Assembly (NCBI RefSeq): GCF_003351785.1
Contig: NZ_CP031230.1
Coordinates: 2,650,501 to 2,714,500 of the forward strand
DNA length: 64,000 nucleotides
Direction: 5' to 3'
Source of the DNA: Sporosarcina sp. PTS2304
Lineage (GTDB): Bacteria > Bacillota > Bacilli > Bacillales_A > Planococcaceae
Below the pieces are notes generated by a model, which saw only the letters and a program-made list of their open reading frames with translations, made no database searches and was not told the origin of the DNA. This document shows, piece by piece, positions 27,292 to 37,639 of this stretch (the first letter of the stretch is position 1; each line of letters begins with the position of its first letter). A program made the translations under genes and the position numbers.

Positions 27292-27419
27292 CTTCGAGAT
27301 ATCAAGACATAAAAAAAGAACGCGTGTACCAAGCGACACGAGTTAAGCGTTTCGTTATTAGTTTGTATTCCCATTATGTCAAAAGGATATACATTTTGTC
27401 AAGAAGAACGGAGGCGACA

Positions 27420-28241
27420 ATGACCATGCAGCAAGAAACACCTCATTTACTCATTTGCTTTGATGAAAGTGGCAAGCAAAGCCGCGATCCTATTCAGTTA
27501 ATGGGCGCATTTTCAATTCCTACAACTATTTATATGCACCCACAATATAAAGATTTACATCTATTAAATAAAGAGTATACGCTGCACTGGAAAGAGTATG
27601 GAGGCGATGGAAAAGATCGAAAAGGCATTGAAAAGCTATTTCAACACGCTCTCCCATTAGCCGAGTACATGAATTTCAACTTTATCCGTTATTCAAGGTC
27701 CGTATTGGCTGAACAAGCCAACGTATTTCTAGATATTTACGAATCTAAACAAGTCATTGTCGATAATACCGTTTACGCAAAGTTACCTGAGCGGATTTGC
27801 TACGGTTTGCTTAGAGGTTATGATGAGCATAATCATGTGCAAGCAACTATCCTAATTGAAGATGCATCTGAATATCGCTCCAGAGAATTGGATCAAACAA
27901 TCAAAAACTCATTAAATATCCATTCTTTATACCGCGGGGAAGATTATGTTATTAGAGAATGTGATTATCGCAGCAAAGGACAAGAAATCGGCATCGAGAT
28001 TATTGACATTTTACTCGGGATTGTTGGGTTAATCCTTGATAATCCATCTGCTATATCTAACAAGAAAAAGGCCAAGATTCATTTAGTGCTGAAACTCTTG
28101 AAGGAAAACAGATTACAGCCATTTTTAAAAAATCTTCGTCTGTTTGAATTGCAACAGTCCAATCAGCTGAAAGAAGCTAATATTGAAGCAAGTATTAAGT
28201 TATTCATCTCGAAAAACTATGAAACATTTATTACGTTATAA
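27420..28241 (+). CDS. DUF3800-family protein, copy 1
   Basis: A 273-aa soluble protein with the DUF3800 opening (LLICFDESGKQSRDPIQLMGAFSIP, with the characteristic DESG) and later acidic residues (ILIEDASEYR, GIEIIDILLGIVG) suggestive of an RNase H-like fold. The family is common on mobile elements and its activity has not been settled. The ATG at 27420 is chosen for GGAGGCGACA upstream; the open frame to 27324 is leader. It is near-identical to 48615-49436. The terminator that separates it from the partition genes in copy 2 is absent here. Confidence 0.8.
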   Translation: MTMQQETPHLLICFDESGKQSRDPIQLMGAFSIPTTIYMHPQYKDLHLLNKEYTLHWKEYGGDGKDRKGIEKLFQHALPLAEYMNFNFIRYSRSVLAEQANVFLDIYESKQVIVDNTVYAKLPERICYGLLRGYDEHNHVQATILIEDASEYRSRELDQTIKNSLNIHSLYRGEDYVIRECDYRSKGQEIGIEIIDILLGIVGLILDNPSAISNKKKAKIHLVLKLLKENRLQPFLKNLRLFELQQSNQLKEANIEASIKLFISKNYETFITL

Positions 28242-28250
28242 ATCAGGTGA

Positions 28251-28460
28251 TTGGAGGTAATAGATTCTGTCAGCTATCCAACGTTTGATGGTGATGTAGA
28301 TCCGTTTCGTTTATTTTTATACGATGAAATAAATGCATATCTAATTGATTACAATGAAAACATTTCCCACGAAGTTGATCCAGTAGCACCAGCAGAAAAA
28401 ATTGCCCAAAAAGGTTATGAAGAAATAGGCAATACAATTATTCGCTTAATTCAAGATGGC
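28251..28460 (+). pseudogene. Unassigned gene fragment interrupted by a REP-like repeat
   Basis: The frame reads SVSYPTFDGDVDPFRLFLYDEINAY..APAEKIAQKGYEEIGNTIIRLIQ, which looks like real coding sequence, but it has no start codon at a proper distance from GGAGG (28253-28257) and runs straight into the palindromic repeat at 28458. I do not recognise the parent family. The second copy of the module lacks it. Confidence 0.45.
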
Positions 28461-28530
28461 GACTCCTGCGGGAACAGCACGAGCCGAAGACCCTGGACTG
28501 AGCGCAGCGAGAGAAGCGTCCAGTCGCAGC
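28458..28530 (+). repeat. Bacillaceae-type palindromic intergenic repeat
   Basis: GGCGACTCCTGCGGGAACAG at the start and GAAGCGTCCAGTCGCAGCGG at the end match a dispersed repeat family of Bacillaceae, in inverse orientation to the repeats at 3.5-3.9 kb (CAGGAGTCGCC). Confidence 0.7.
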
Positions 28531-28610
28531 GGAAATCAACTTTTCCTGGTGTTTTCTCTATTGTAAAAGAAAAAAGAATGTAGGCATTTCCGAAGTTTGT
28601 CTACAGTCTG

Positions 28611-28637
28611 AGAGTAGCCTCAGCTACTCTTTTTTTA
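28611..28637 (+). terminator. Intrinsic terminator
   Basis: AGAGTAGC-CTCA-GCTACTCT followed by TTTTTT. Confidence 0.8.
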
Positions 28638-29040
28638 CAACCAATATAAAATCCTCATAGGTGTACAGCCCGTCTTCAGCTGTGATGGCTCCAGTTCATT
28701 GGCAATTGTTTGGTGAGCGCGTTCCAGATGTCGTCCAATGTCTCGGTTGGAATGCCAAGCTATTTGAAAGTCCCAGATACCTCAGATGAAATCAGTGCGG
28801 CGGCTGTTACAGTGCTTTTACGTTTCAAAATAGACGGGACAGGAATGTGCTGCAAATTCAGATACAATGGTGTACTAACTAATCCATTAGTGATATATAT
28901 ATGGTGCGTTCTGCTCCGTCATCTTGAAGTCTAAATGGAATTCATCATTTAGACTTCATGTATGCCTGTACGTTTATTTATATTCTTCGCAGATGACTGA
29001 ATGCCAAGGTGTTATTCTCTCTTAATTGTTCAGCACTTCC
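28638..29040. other. Gap between terminator and IS66 relic
   Basis: There is no supported gene. A perfect hairpin (GAAGTCTAAAT/ATTTAGACTTC, 28926-28957) is the only clear structure; it lacks a T run, so terminator function is doubtful. Confidence 0.4.
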
Positions 29041-29049
29041 CATTCTTCT

Positions 29050-29560
29050 CGAGATGGATTGGCTGAATGCCAACTCCAAGAATGGACAGATTGGCGTGGA
29101 TTTCTGTAACCAGCTCTATGCGTTGGAACGGCAGTTTCGTGAACTACAGCCAGGGGAAACGCCGTCGAATGCAGAAAAAGTATTCCAATCCATTTGAAGA
29201 AATTCTTCAAATGGATTGAAGTAAGCCCTTTTTACGGAACGAACACGCTGGCAACAGCGGCAGAATATACGTTGAAGCGAACAAAAGAGCTTCAGCTATT
29301 CTTGACAGACGTTCGTCTAGAGATAGATAACAATCCAGCAGAAAACGTCATCCGTCCGAATGTGTTTGGACGAAAAAACTGGCTGTTCTCTGCCAGCGAA
29401 GCGGGCGCGAGAGCGAACGCCATCAGTCTCAGCCTGGCAGAGACGCCAAATTATATGGAATCGATATCTATACGTACTTGAAAAAGTATTTACAGATCTT
29501 CCTAATCTGGAATTCGGCCAGTATCCTTCGCGACTGGATGACTATCTCCGTGGTCTTCAC
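29050..29560 (+). pseudogene. IS66-family transposase (TnpC) relic
   Basis: Three short pieces in two frames read IGVDFCNQLYALERQFRELQPG, then FFKWIEV..YTLKRTKELQLFLTDVRLEIDNNPAENVIRPNVFGRKNWLFS, then YLYVLEKVFTDLPNLE. The diagnostic RLEIDNN..E..IRP..GRKNWLF block of IS66 transposases is clear. The N-terminal two thirds and both ends are missing, and a perfect hairpin at 29176-29208 interrupts the frame. Confidence 0.85.
29176..29208. repeat. Perfect 16-bp inverted repeat with 1-base centre
   Basis: CAATCCATTTGAAGAA, a central A, then TTCTTCAAATGGATTG. The right arm is the expected transposase coding sequence (FFKWI); the left arm is its inverse copy and introduces the frame break. Confidence 0.75.
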
Positions 29561-29585
29561 AAATCCAGCAGGAATGTAAAAAATA

Positions 29586-29627
29586 ATAGCCCGCTGCTTC
29601 AAAAACATGAAGCAATCGGGCTATTTG
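29586..29627 (+). terminator. Terminator-like hairpin
   Basis: ATAGCCCG..GCTTCA pairs with TGAAGC..CGGGCTAT, with a short T run after it. Confidence 0.55.
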
Positions 29628-29742
29628 TACGGCGTACCGAAAAGATGCGCTTTTTTATATTACGGGCTGACAGTATTCTGTGTAAAGGATAATGATTGGG
29701 AATTAAGAGTTTTATTTAGGATATAATATAAATATATAGAAA

Positions 29743-32235
29743 TTACTTACTATCTTGATTTAATTCTAAAATAATTTTCTTATTTCCTAAACGGGATGCA
29801 AACGGTATAAAAATCACGAAGGCCATTAATATCATTATCCCTGCCATCAAACCTATTATTGTGAAATTGATGTACAGCTTACCTGGATCAATTAAGGAAA
29901 TAACAATAGTTAATAAAACACCAGTAAAGAGCCCTAAAGATAATCCGATTAAAAGATACAAAATGATTTGTGTGAGTATGACGTTAATTATCCCGCTTTT
30001 GCTCAATGAAATGGTCCTTAATATTGCAAACTCTTTCCTTTTTGAATTAATGTTGTTAATTAGCGTATTAAATACCCCTACAATGACGCTAATTAACATA
30101 ACAGAAATAACAACAATAAAAATGGACCATCTTTGATAAAACATGTCTTTGGATTTTTTCAAGGATTCCTCATAACTATTAATTTGAATTTCAGGAAAAT
30201 GCATCCTTAATTGTTCCAGTTCCTCAACTACTTGGTCTACATTTCTTCCTTCGACATATAGTTTATGAAAAACAATGAAATTAGATCTGTATTCGTCTTC
30301 ATTCCAATCTATATAGACATCAGATTCTTTTATTTTAGTGACGATTGCACCAATTTTATAATTTCCAGAACTGCTTACCCTTTGTTCCTTTTCTGAGTAT
30401 TTTCCAATCTCGACAATATCGCCAGCTTTTAAATTGTACTTCTTTGCAAATTCCTCTGATATTGCGATAATCTTGTCGCCATCGTACTGTAATACAGGAA
30501 TTAATCCCTGTTCTTCCATGTTATGAAGATCACCTAAAGTATAATCAAATGAGATGTTTTGATGTTCGCGAATCATTTCAGCTCCAGCTTTGGTGCTTAT
30601 TGAGCTAGACTTATCAATGCCAGTGATTCTCTCTGCCTCTGTTTGTATTTCTATAGGGTTAACAGTAGAGTTTAATCCAAGACGACTCTTCAAAACAATA
30701 CTTGTAGGAAACTGTTCTTTTAAATACTTTTCCTCATTTTTTTGTATAGTGTTTAACATAATGGATCCAAACACAGCAATAATCATCAGAGCACTAATAG
30801 TTAAAATCACAAAAGTATTCTTTTTGACTTGAGGTATTATGTTTTTGATTGCAATATATGAAGCATTACCCAAACATTTTTTTATTAATGGCGCCAGTCG
30901 CATTAATATTGGTGACAAATAGATTGGAAACAGGATGAATATTCCAGCTACCAATAAAATGGCAGACAATAAAATGCTCATTACCTGGTTGTCTTCTTCA
31001 CTCGCTAGAAATTTCCCTAACACCATAATAATTAAGCTACTTACAAGAAATAACTTCCCAAAAAATCTATTATATTTGAACGTTTTAAAATTGCTTTCCT
31101 CGTTATCCTGAATGACCTTAAGTGGAAGAACTTTTGTGATTCTTATTGCTGGGACTACCAAAAAAAGTTGAATAATCAACATACAGATCAATGTTATTAA
31201 CCATGCTAATTTAAAATTAAAGTCAATATTAGATGTTGTAAATGAGAATATTTTTTCAAGCCATTCATGCAGATAATTGTTACTAAATATAGAAATACAT
31301 AGTCCAAGAATTGACCCGGTCACTGTTATAAAAAAGCTCTGAACCAAAACAATTAAAAATAATTGCTTGGTAGTCGCTCCGATTGACCTCATAATTGCAA
31401 ATTGATTCTTATACTTGTACAGAAAGACTTCAAAGTTTGATATGATCAGTAAAGACGTCACTATGATAATTAAAAAGGACAGTACTATTATAAATATATT
31501 TAAGGATTCAAAATTACTTTTAAGAAAGGGATCTTCTTCGGCAATTTCGATTCTTAAGTCTTTATCAATCTCTTTGATTTCATTAGCTAAAGAAAGTTTC
31601 TCCACGTCTTCCTTTGCCTTTATCAATAAATAAGTCGCCTCAATATCTTGGTTGTATTTATCAGACATGATTTCTTGGAGTCTATGGTGCGAAACCAAAA
31701 GGATATCAGGAGTGAGTCCTGTTGAGTTTAGATCTTCTAAAGTTTCAACCAGTTTGAAACTTCTTTCTTCAACTTCTAAATTGCTTCCAGTCTCTTTACC
31801 TAACGCTTCAGCTAATCCTTCATTCACAATAATCTCGTTTTCTTCTAAGTTTTCCTTAAAATGATACCTACTTTTTGATAAGTCATCATTCTTTACTCCG
31901 ACTGTGTAAAAATCAGCTTTCGAGGCACCTGTATCAAGCGTCAGTTGTGAAATCAAAACACTAGATACTTGCTCTATATTGTCATTTGATTTTAGGGCAG
32001 TCAAAAAGGATTTATCAATAAACTTTTCACTGTCATTTTCGTAACCAACAGATATATCCATTTTACCATACATTTTTGTAACTTCATTCTTTAAGGTTTG
32101 TTTTGCATTCAATGAGAATAGTGTCATTGAAACAATCAAAGAAACAGATAGAATAATACCAATTATAGAGGTGATGGTAATTAATATATTCGCTTTTAAA
32201 AAACGGATGGGTAAGCCAAATTTCGAATATATCAT
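29743..32235 (-). CDS. FtsX-like (MacB-type) ABC transporter permease
   Basis: An 830-aa membrane protein: an N-terminal helix (about 15-37), a large extracellular domain (about 40-250), three central helices, then a second extracellular domain and three C-terminal helices, i.e. a double FtsX-fold as in BceB-like or LolE-type duplicated permeases. The FtsX-type motif FLYKYKNQFAIMRSIGATTKQLFLIVLVQ is followed much later by INNINSKRKEFAILRTISLSKSGIINVIL. It probably works with the ATPase directly upstream (4-base overlap), in export of a peptide or lipid, or in resistance. Confidence 0.88.
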   Translation of the reverse strand: MIYSKFGLPIRFLKANILITITSIIGIILSVSLIVSMTLFSLNAKQTLKNEVTKMYGKMDISVGYENDSEKFIDKSFLTALKSNDNIEQVSSVLISQLTLDTGASKADFYTVGVKNDDLSKSRYHFKENLEENEIIVNEGLAEALGKETGSNLEVEERSFKLVETLEDLNSTGLTPDILLVSHHRLQEIMSDKYNQDIEATYLLIKAKEDVEKLSLANEIKEIDKDLRIEIAEEDPFLKSNFESLNIFIIVLSFLIIIVTSLLIISNFEVFLYKYKNQFAIMRSIGATTKQLFLIVLVQSFFITVTGSILGLCISIFSNNYLHEWLEKIFSFTTSNIDFNFKLAWLITLICMLIIQLFLVVPAIRITKVLPLKVIQDNEESNFKTFKYNRFFGKLFLVSSLIIMVLGKFLASEEDNQVMSILLSAILLVAGIFILFPIYLSPILMRLAPLIKKCLGNASYIAIKNIIPQVKKNTFVILTISALMIIAVFGSIMLNTIQKNEEKYLKEQFPTSIVLKSRLGLNSTVNPIEIQTEAERITGIDKSSSISTKAGAEMIREHQNISFDYTLGDLHNMEEQGLIPVLQYDGDKIIAISEEFAKKYNLKAGDIVEIGKYSEKEQRVSSSGNYKIGAIVTKIKESDVYIDWNEDEYRSNFIVFHKLYVEGRNVDQVVEELEQLRMHFPEIQINSYEESLKKSKDMFYQRWSIFIVVISVMLISVIVGVFNTLINNINSKRKEFAILRTISLSKSGIINVILTQIILYLLIGLSLGLFTGVLLTIVISLIDPGKLYINFTIIGLMAGIMILMAFVIFIPFASRLGNKKIILELNQDSK

Positions 32236-32987
32236 TGGTCGATCTCCATTATTTTTTGGAATTTCTTTAAAATATTTTGTAAGTTATTTTTACTCTGACA
32301 CTCATATTCATCCACAATCTTTCCATTATGGAAAAATAGTACCCTATCAGAATAAGTTGCAACGTTAGGGTCATGAGTGACTATAATAATACTTTTATCT
32401 AAACGTTTTTTCATATTAACTAGAACATTTAAAATATCCTTAGTGGTATTGAAATCCAAATTCCCCGTGAGTTCATCTGCCAATACTATTGGTGGTGAAG
32501 TGATCAAAGCCCTACTGATAGCGACTCTTTGTTGTTGCCCCCCTGAGAGTTGGATTGGTCTATGTGATTTCCATTTTGCGAGTCCAACCAGGCTTAGCAT
32601 TTCATCTACCCTTTGTTCCACTTCTTTTTTTGCCAGTCCTTTTAAGATAAGTGGTAAACCTACATTTTCTTCAACCGTCAAATCCTTAAGAAGGTTGAAG
32701 GATTGGAAAATAAATCCGATATTATCCCTTCTATAAAGAGTAGCTTTTGGTTCCTCAAAAAAATCTTTAGTTTCTTTTCCATTTAGAAACACTTTCCCAC
32801 TAGATGGCTCATCAAGTGCTCCCAAAATGTTCAATAGCGTACTTTTCCCTGAACCGCTTGTCCCCATAATGGCAAGAAGTTCTCCGGTGTACAGCTCAAA
32901 AGAGACCCTGTCCAGAGCAGGCACTTTAAATTCTGTACCTTTATAGACCTTTGATAAATTTCTTACTTCTAATACTTTATTAGCCAT
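32232..32987 (-). CDS. ABC transporter ATP-binding protein (MacB/LolD type)
   Basis: A 251-aa ATPase: Walker A GTSGSGKSTLLN, Q-loop FIFQSFNLL, signature LSGGQQQRVAISRALI, Walker B IVLADELTGNLD and H-loop VTHD. The ATG at 32987 has AGAGGTGG before it and overlaps the end of the upstream ABC exporter gene by 8 bases; the downstream permease overlaps by 4. The subfamily pairs with FtsX-like permeases, matching the context. Confidence 0.92.
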   Translation of the reverse strand: MANKVLEVRNLSKVYKGTEFKVPALDRVSFELYTGELLAIMGTSGSGKSTLLNILGALDEPSSGKVFLNGKETKDFFEEPKATLYRRDNIGFIFQSFNLLKDLTVEENVGLPLILKGLAKKEVEQRVDEMLSLVGLAKWKSHRPIQLSGGQQQRVAISRALITSPPIVLADELTGNLDFNTTKDILNVLVNMKKRLDKSIIIVTHDPNVATYSDRVLFFHNGKIVDEYECQSKNNLQNILKKFQKIMEIDQ

Positions 32988-34440
32988 TTTCCACCTCTGT
33001 GAACACATTTTCATCTTTATACCAGTTTGATTGTGATTGGTACATTTCGTAGAACAGTCCCCTCTTTTTTATTAAGGTTTGGAAAGAGCCTTCTTCTACG
33101 ATTTTTCCTTTGTCCAACACAATTATCCTATCAGAGTATTTAGTTGGCCCCAGTCTATGTGATATAGTTATGGTTGTTTTATCTTTAGATAAACTGTTGA
33201 AGAGTTCAAAAATTTCTAGTTCTGTTATAGGATCAACAGCAGCTGTTGGCTCATCTAAGACGATAACGTCCGAATCTTTTAAGAACCCACGTGCAATAGC
33301 GATTCTCTGCCATTCTCCTCCTGATAAATCACTGCCGTCTGGTATTTCCCTTGTTAAATATGTCTCTAGCTTGTTTTTATAGTTTTTCACTTTGTTTGAA
33401 AGGCCGACACTTTCTAACAATTGATAGAGTTCTTCATCATTTTTTAATTTATCTAAATCTCCAAAAGCAACATTCTCTCTCACACTATACTTATACTTAA
33501 AAAAGTCCTGGAATATAGCAGATATTTTATGATAATAGCTTTCTCTATTAATTTCTTTTATATTTCTTCCGTTTATATAACAACTCCCCTGATTCACCTC
33601 ATATAATCCAATTAAACATTTCACAAGAGTCGTCTTTCCAGACCCATTATAACCAACAATAGAGACATTTTCACCCTTCTTAATTGTTAGAGAAATATTA
33701 GCCAAAGCTTTCACATCACTTCTAGGATAGAAGAACGTCACATTGTCTAAGCTTATACTTTCGATACTCTCCACATAATCTTCTTTCTTATCTCCACCAT
33801 TTTTCACTTCGTATTCTAAAATACTCATTAAAGCATTATTAAAAATTGCTGTCTCAAAGATTGAACCTAAATTTCCACCAATAGAAGAGAACAGAGTTTG
33901 AACAGTAGTAACAGCTCCCAGCAGAGCTACATAGTCACCTATAGATAAAACTCCCTTAGAGATCTGATTTATAAGGATTAGGGAAACACATAAACTGGCA
34001 ATTTGCAAGAATAGGGCAGCAAAACTCTTGGTTTTTGCCTCCCATCCAGCTAACCCCAAATTCCTTTTCTGGATATTTTTATAAAGATGAGACCATCTTT
34101 TAATTAAATAATCTCCAAGATTATTAATTTTAATTTCTTTAATGGAACTTTTATTAATAAATAGGCCATCTGTAAATCCAAGTTCCCTTTGTAATGGTGA
34201 GGTTGTAACATTCATTTTATAACTTCTAGATTTTGCGATAAATATAAGTACAATTCCTGGCAACGTTGATACAAACAAAGCAATTGGCACGGTCCAATGA
34301 ATGGATAGAAGAATCCCCAAGATACCTACAAGCGATATCAAGTTTTTTAAAATTCCAATCACACTGCTAATTACTTTCACACCGTTTCCATTTATTGCAG
34401 TGTTGGCTAAATTTACAGTATCAAAGAACTTGTGTGACTG
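32980..34440 (-). pseudogene. ABC exporter (TMD-NBD fusion), N-terminus lost
   Basis: The ATPase half is complete (Walker A GYNGSGKTT, signature LSGGEWQRIAIARGFL, Walker B VIVLDEPTAAVDP, H-loop SHR), but the membrane half begins in the middle: QSHKFFDTVNLANTAINGNGV follows an in-frame TAG at about 34441-34443, only a few bases from the ISL3 end at 34453. About the first 110 residues are missing. A GTG at 34380 could start a 466-aa fragment. Such exporters commonly secrete peptides such as bacteriocins; the substrate here is unknown. Confidence 0.8.
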
Positions 34441-34452
34441 CTAAACTAAAAT

Positions 34453-36172
34453 GGCTCTTACGCAATCTTGGTGAACAATTACTAGTGTAAGCTGCAGAGT
34501 AAAAAATGTTTTTTGAAAATAATTACCATTGATAAAGAAATCTATTTCGCAGAACATCAAACCCGGCTCTTCCATACATCATCCGTTTGATTGTTTTCAA
34601 TCGATTGACCTGGCCTTCTACTGGATCGTTGCTCCATAGTTCCCGAATTCCAAGTGTGACGGCATCAAGATCCTGGCAGATTCCATTGATGAACGAACGG
34701 ATAAATTTATCTTCGATACTCTTCTGTCTTTCAATCCATGCCGGCAGCTGTTGATCCTTTTTTGACTTTACTAGCTCTCTGAACGAATGTACCAATTCAT
34801 TAAATTTTGTTATGAGAGGAAAGGCGGTTAACAACTCTGGATGCAGCTCAGCGATTTCATCTAGGCTATCCTTGTTATCAGGATTCCATATAAGGGAAAG
34901 GATTTTTTGTCGAAACGAGAAGGCCTCTTTACCTTTACGCTCTATTTTTTTGCGCTCTTTGGCTATCATGGTGTTCAATGTGGTCATAGAACCGGTATAG
35001 CCTTCTGTACAACATTGCTCCTCAATCACCTTTGCAGTCTGGCCTTTTTTTACTAGGGAGTGGATCAGCGGGCGATATTTTTCATAGGGAGATCCCCTCT
35101 GGTGGTTTGGCTTTCTGGTCTGACGCAAATCTGAATACACTGTCCCCCTTGAAATGCCAAGTTCCCTGGCAATAGCCATTACTTGAAATCCTTGCGCAGA
35201 CAGAGCTTGAACCTGTTGAATGCGCGCCCACCTTTTATCTTCGTTTTCCATTCTGATCTTTTCGCTTTTACGAAGAGGATCCTCTCTGTCTGTTTTTTCA
35301 GTTATCGTCTCATCCAACGAATCAGGAATCCATTTTGCAGGTATATGTGCATATACTGCCTTTTTCACAGAGTCGAACAGTTGATGGAGAATATGCCAGC
35401 GGTCTGCTGCCTGTACTATTGCGTGTGAAGCTTCGCGGACGGCTTTCGCATAGCTCTTTGACCCATCCCGAGTAATGAGTTTAATTTCCGGACGGGCGGA
35501 AAGCCATACAGCTACCTGTTCATGCTCTCTTGAATTTAACATGTCCAATGGTTTATGGGTCAACAGATCAATCAGAACGGTTCCGTAGGTCATTCGCTTT
35601 TTGAAAGCAAAGTCATCAATACCGACGAAAGGGAGAGTGTCCTGGTTCATAAGAAAGTTTCTTTACCTTTCTGAGAAGTGTATAGTGGCTGACAGGAATA
35701 TAAAGGGCTCTGCAGACTTTCTCGGCTGTCAGGCAGTTGGTGGAAAGGGCAATCTTTTCAAGCGCATGTTCCAGACGTTCAGTTCTTCTTTGATAAGGCT
35801 TCAGCCAAGAAAGACGCTCGGTAAAAATACGGGATTCACATTCGGAATTGTCGCAGAACCATTTGCGGACTATGATCTGCAACTGAACCGCTAGATTGGA
35901 AAACGGAAGGTCGTTTACCCGCCGGCAATAGCGGCTATGCGGGCGGCTTGAAGCTTTTCGGCATGTGGGACACGTGGCTGAACTCGAATTAACTTCAAGG
36001 ATTATAAATAGATTTTGATTTGTCTGCTCTTGATGAATTACTTTCACATGAGCATCAGGCTGACCAATAGGATTATCAACATAAGACAGCATGGGGATAG
36101 CCACCTTTCCATTTTTAGAAACTATACCCCGAAAATGAAAAAATAAAGCTTCACCAACATTACGTAAGAGCC
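34453..36172 (-). mobile_element. ISL3-family insertion sequence, 1,720 bp
   Basis: Terminal inverted repeats are GGCTCTTACGCAATCTTGG at 34453 and, inward from 36172, GGCTCTTACGTAATGTTGG; about 21 of 23 positions match. ISL3 elements normally make 8-bp target duplications, but the flanks ACTAAAAT and TTAATTTT differ, so the outside DNA has been rearranged. Confidence 0.9.
34523..36104 (-). pseudogene. ISL3-family transposase, split by a frameshift
   Basis: The N-terminal part (36104-35616) carries the zinc-binding segment CPTCRKASSRPHSRYCRRVNDLP and C..C..RIFTERL. The C-terminal part (35650-34523) carries DDE_Tnp_ISL3 (VGIDDFAFKKRMTYGTVLIDL, LITRDGSKSYAKAV, AADRWHIL, WSNDPVEGQVNRLKTIKRMMYGRAGF). 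The two overlap in different frames near 35616-35650; joined they would give a protein of normal length. Programmed frameshifting is not usual for this family, so a disabling mutation is more likely. Confidence 0.82.
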
Positions 36173-36360
36173 TTAATTTTGAACAATTAATCGCTTTCAG
36201 ACAACAATATGTCGTTCTATCTGAGAGGCAAGAACGAGGAAATATGAATGTTCGTTTTATTCATAAAGGTGAAAGAAAGACAGAGTGGCAATCAGTGGCT
36301 CCTAATTTAGAAGATGTCTTCCTATACGAATACCGTGATGAAATACAAGGGGAAGTATAA
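36173..36360 (+). pseudogene. C-terminal fragment of an ABC-2 ATPase
   Basis: The open frame from the ISL3 end reads FEQLIAFRQQYVVLSERQERG..WQSVAPNLEDVFLYEYRDEIQGEV. The PNLEDVFLYEYR end is typical of ABC-2 ATPases that pair with large permeases, as encoded next. The nucleotide-binding part is missing. Confidence 0.75.
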
Positions 36361-36365
36361 GTACA

Positions 36366-37628
36366 ATGAGAATTGTTTTTTACGAATTTAAAAAGGCATT
36401 CACATCGCCTATCCTACTTGTACTTACTCTCTTATTTATGTCATTCAACATTTTTTTGATTTTTAGTAACTCTTATTATAAAGAAGAATTGACGGTTGCG
36501 AACGATGTTGCTGAAACATATGGGGTTAAAATAACCGACGAATCTTTACAAAAACTCGAAAAGGATTTGCAATCAGACGTTATAGAGTTAAATCAAATCA
36601 CAAGCAAACATACTAGACAGGAATACAGCAGTGTTAATGATTTTTTAGATAGCTTGCAGTATAAAGACCACAGTTTATACAGTGAAAATGAATGGGCTAT
36701 TTTCAATCAATTGCAGTTAAAAGGACTGTATTTTAATAGAGCAAAAAACATTGACAGTGATTATGAAAAAATTAATTGGAAAGAGCATGCAAGTGATCAA
36801 ATAGAAGGCTACAGTTTGAATGGCGATGCTGCAAAGATATTGAGAAATGAATATGATAAGCTCTCGAAGCGTTTCGAAGAAATGAAAGAAAGTGGCGAAC
36901 ATAAAGAGTGGTTTTTCATGGGGACGCAATATAAGATGCACAGCTTTTTGTTCAAAACCATATTCGGACATCTGATTTTTGAATCAATAATTCTAATTGT
37001 GTTAGCAACGGCTTTAATAACCAATTTTGAATTTGAAAATAAAACACATCTTGTTATGTATCCCACAAAGAGAGGACGACAGTTAATGAAGGATAAGCTT
37101 TTCGCTTCCTTTATAACAACGACAGCGATTACAGCTTTATTAATTTTGATTACTCTTGGGATTTATTTTTCAGTGTTCGATTACTCGAATCTTTGGGGCA
37201 GTTCGATTAGCAGTGCGTTGAACTGGGAGTATACGCTACCGTATGTAGCATGGTGGGACCTATCATTTATAAATTTCCTTTTGTTGAGCATTTCACTCGT
37301 TTACGTGTGTATGCTTCTGTTTTCAGCTATTACTTTTGCCATTTCCCTTCTTGTGAAAAATAGTTATTTTACATTCTTTATTTTTGCAGTTTTTTTTGCA
37401 ATAGCTTATATGGTACCAGCGTATATACCCGGTTCATCAAAATGGATGATTATTACCGGATTTACTCTTTCATCGCTTGTGATGAATCCACATGTGTTTT
37501 TCATGGGAAACGGCGAACTAGCTATGTTTAAGTATTATGAGTCAATTACGGTTGTTGTATGGTCAGTGTTCGCCATCGCTTCATGTTTCTGTTGTCTTAA
37601 AAAATTTAACAAACAAGAAATTCATTAA
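36366..37628 (+). CDS. ABC-2 type permease, first of a pair
   Basis: A 420-aa membrane protein: helix 1 (about 14-34), an extracytoplasmic domain of about 160 residues, then five to six helices, with MYPTKRGRQLMKDKLFASFI, a typical cytoplasmic loop of ABC-2 permeases after helix 2. It starts five bases after the truncated ATPase stop, so it was its partner. Without the ATPase domain the system is probably inactive unless another ATPase serves it. Substrate unknown. Confidence 0.8.
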   Translation: MRIVFYEFKKAFTSPILLVLTLLFMSFNIFLIFSNSYYKEELTVANDVAETYGVKITDESLQKLEKDLQSDVIELNQITSKHTRQEYSSVNDFLDSLQYKDHSLYSENEWAIFNQLQLKGLYFNRAKNIDSDYEKINWKEHASDQIEGYSLNGDAAKILRNEYDKLSKRFEEMKESGEHKEWFFMGTQYKMHSFLFKTIFGHLIFESIILIVLATALITNFEFENKTHLVMYPTKRGRQLMKDKLFASFITTTAITALLILITLGIYFSVFDYSNLWGSSISSALNWEYTLPYVAWWDLSFINFLLLSISLVYVCMLLFSAITFAISLLVKNSYFTFFIFAVFFAIAYMVPAYIPGSSKWMIITGFTLSSLVMNPHVFFMGNGELAMFKYYESITVVVWSVFAIASCFCCLKKFNKQEIH

Positions 37629-37639
37629 GGAGAATTATT

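Noticed and set aside
34441..36180. Eight-base target duplication of the ISL3 element
   Set aside because: The flanking octamers ACTAAAAT and TTAATTTT do not match in either orientation.
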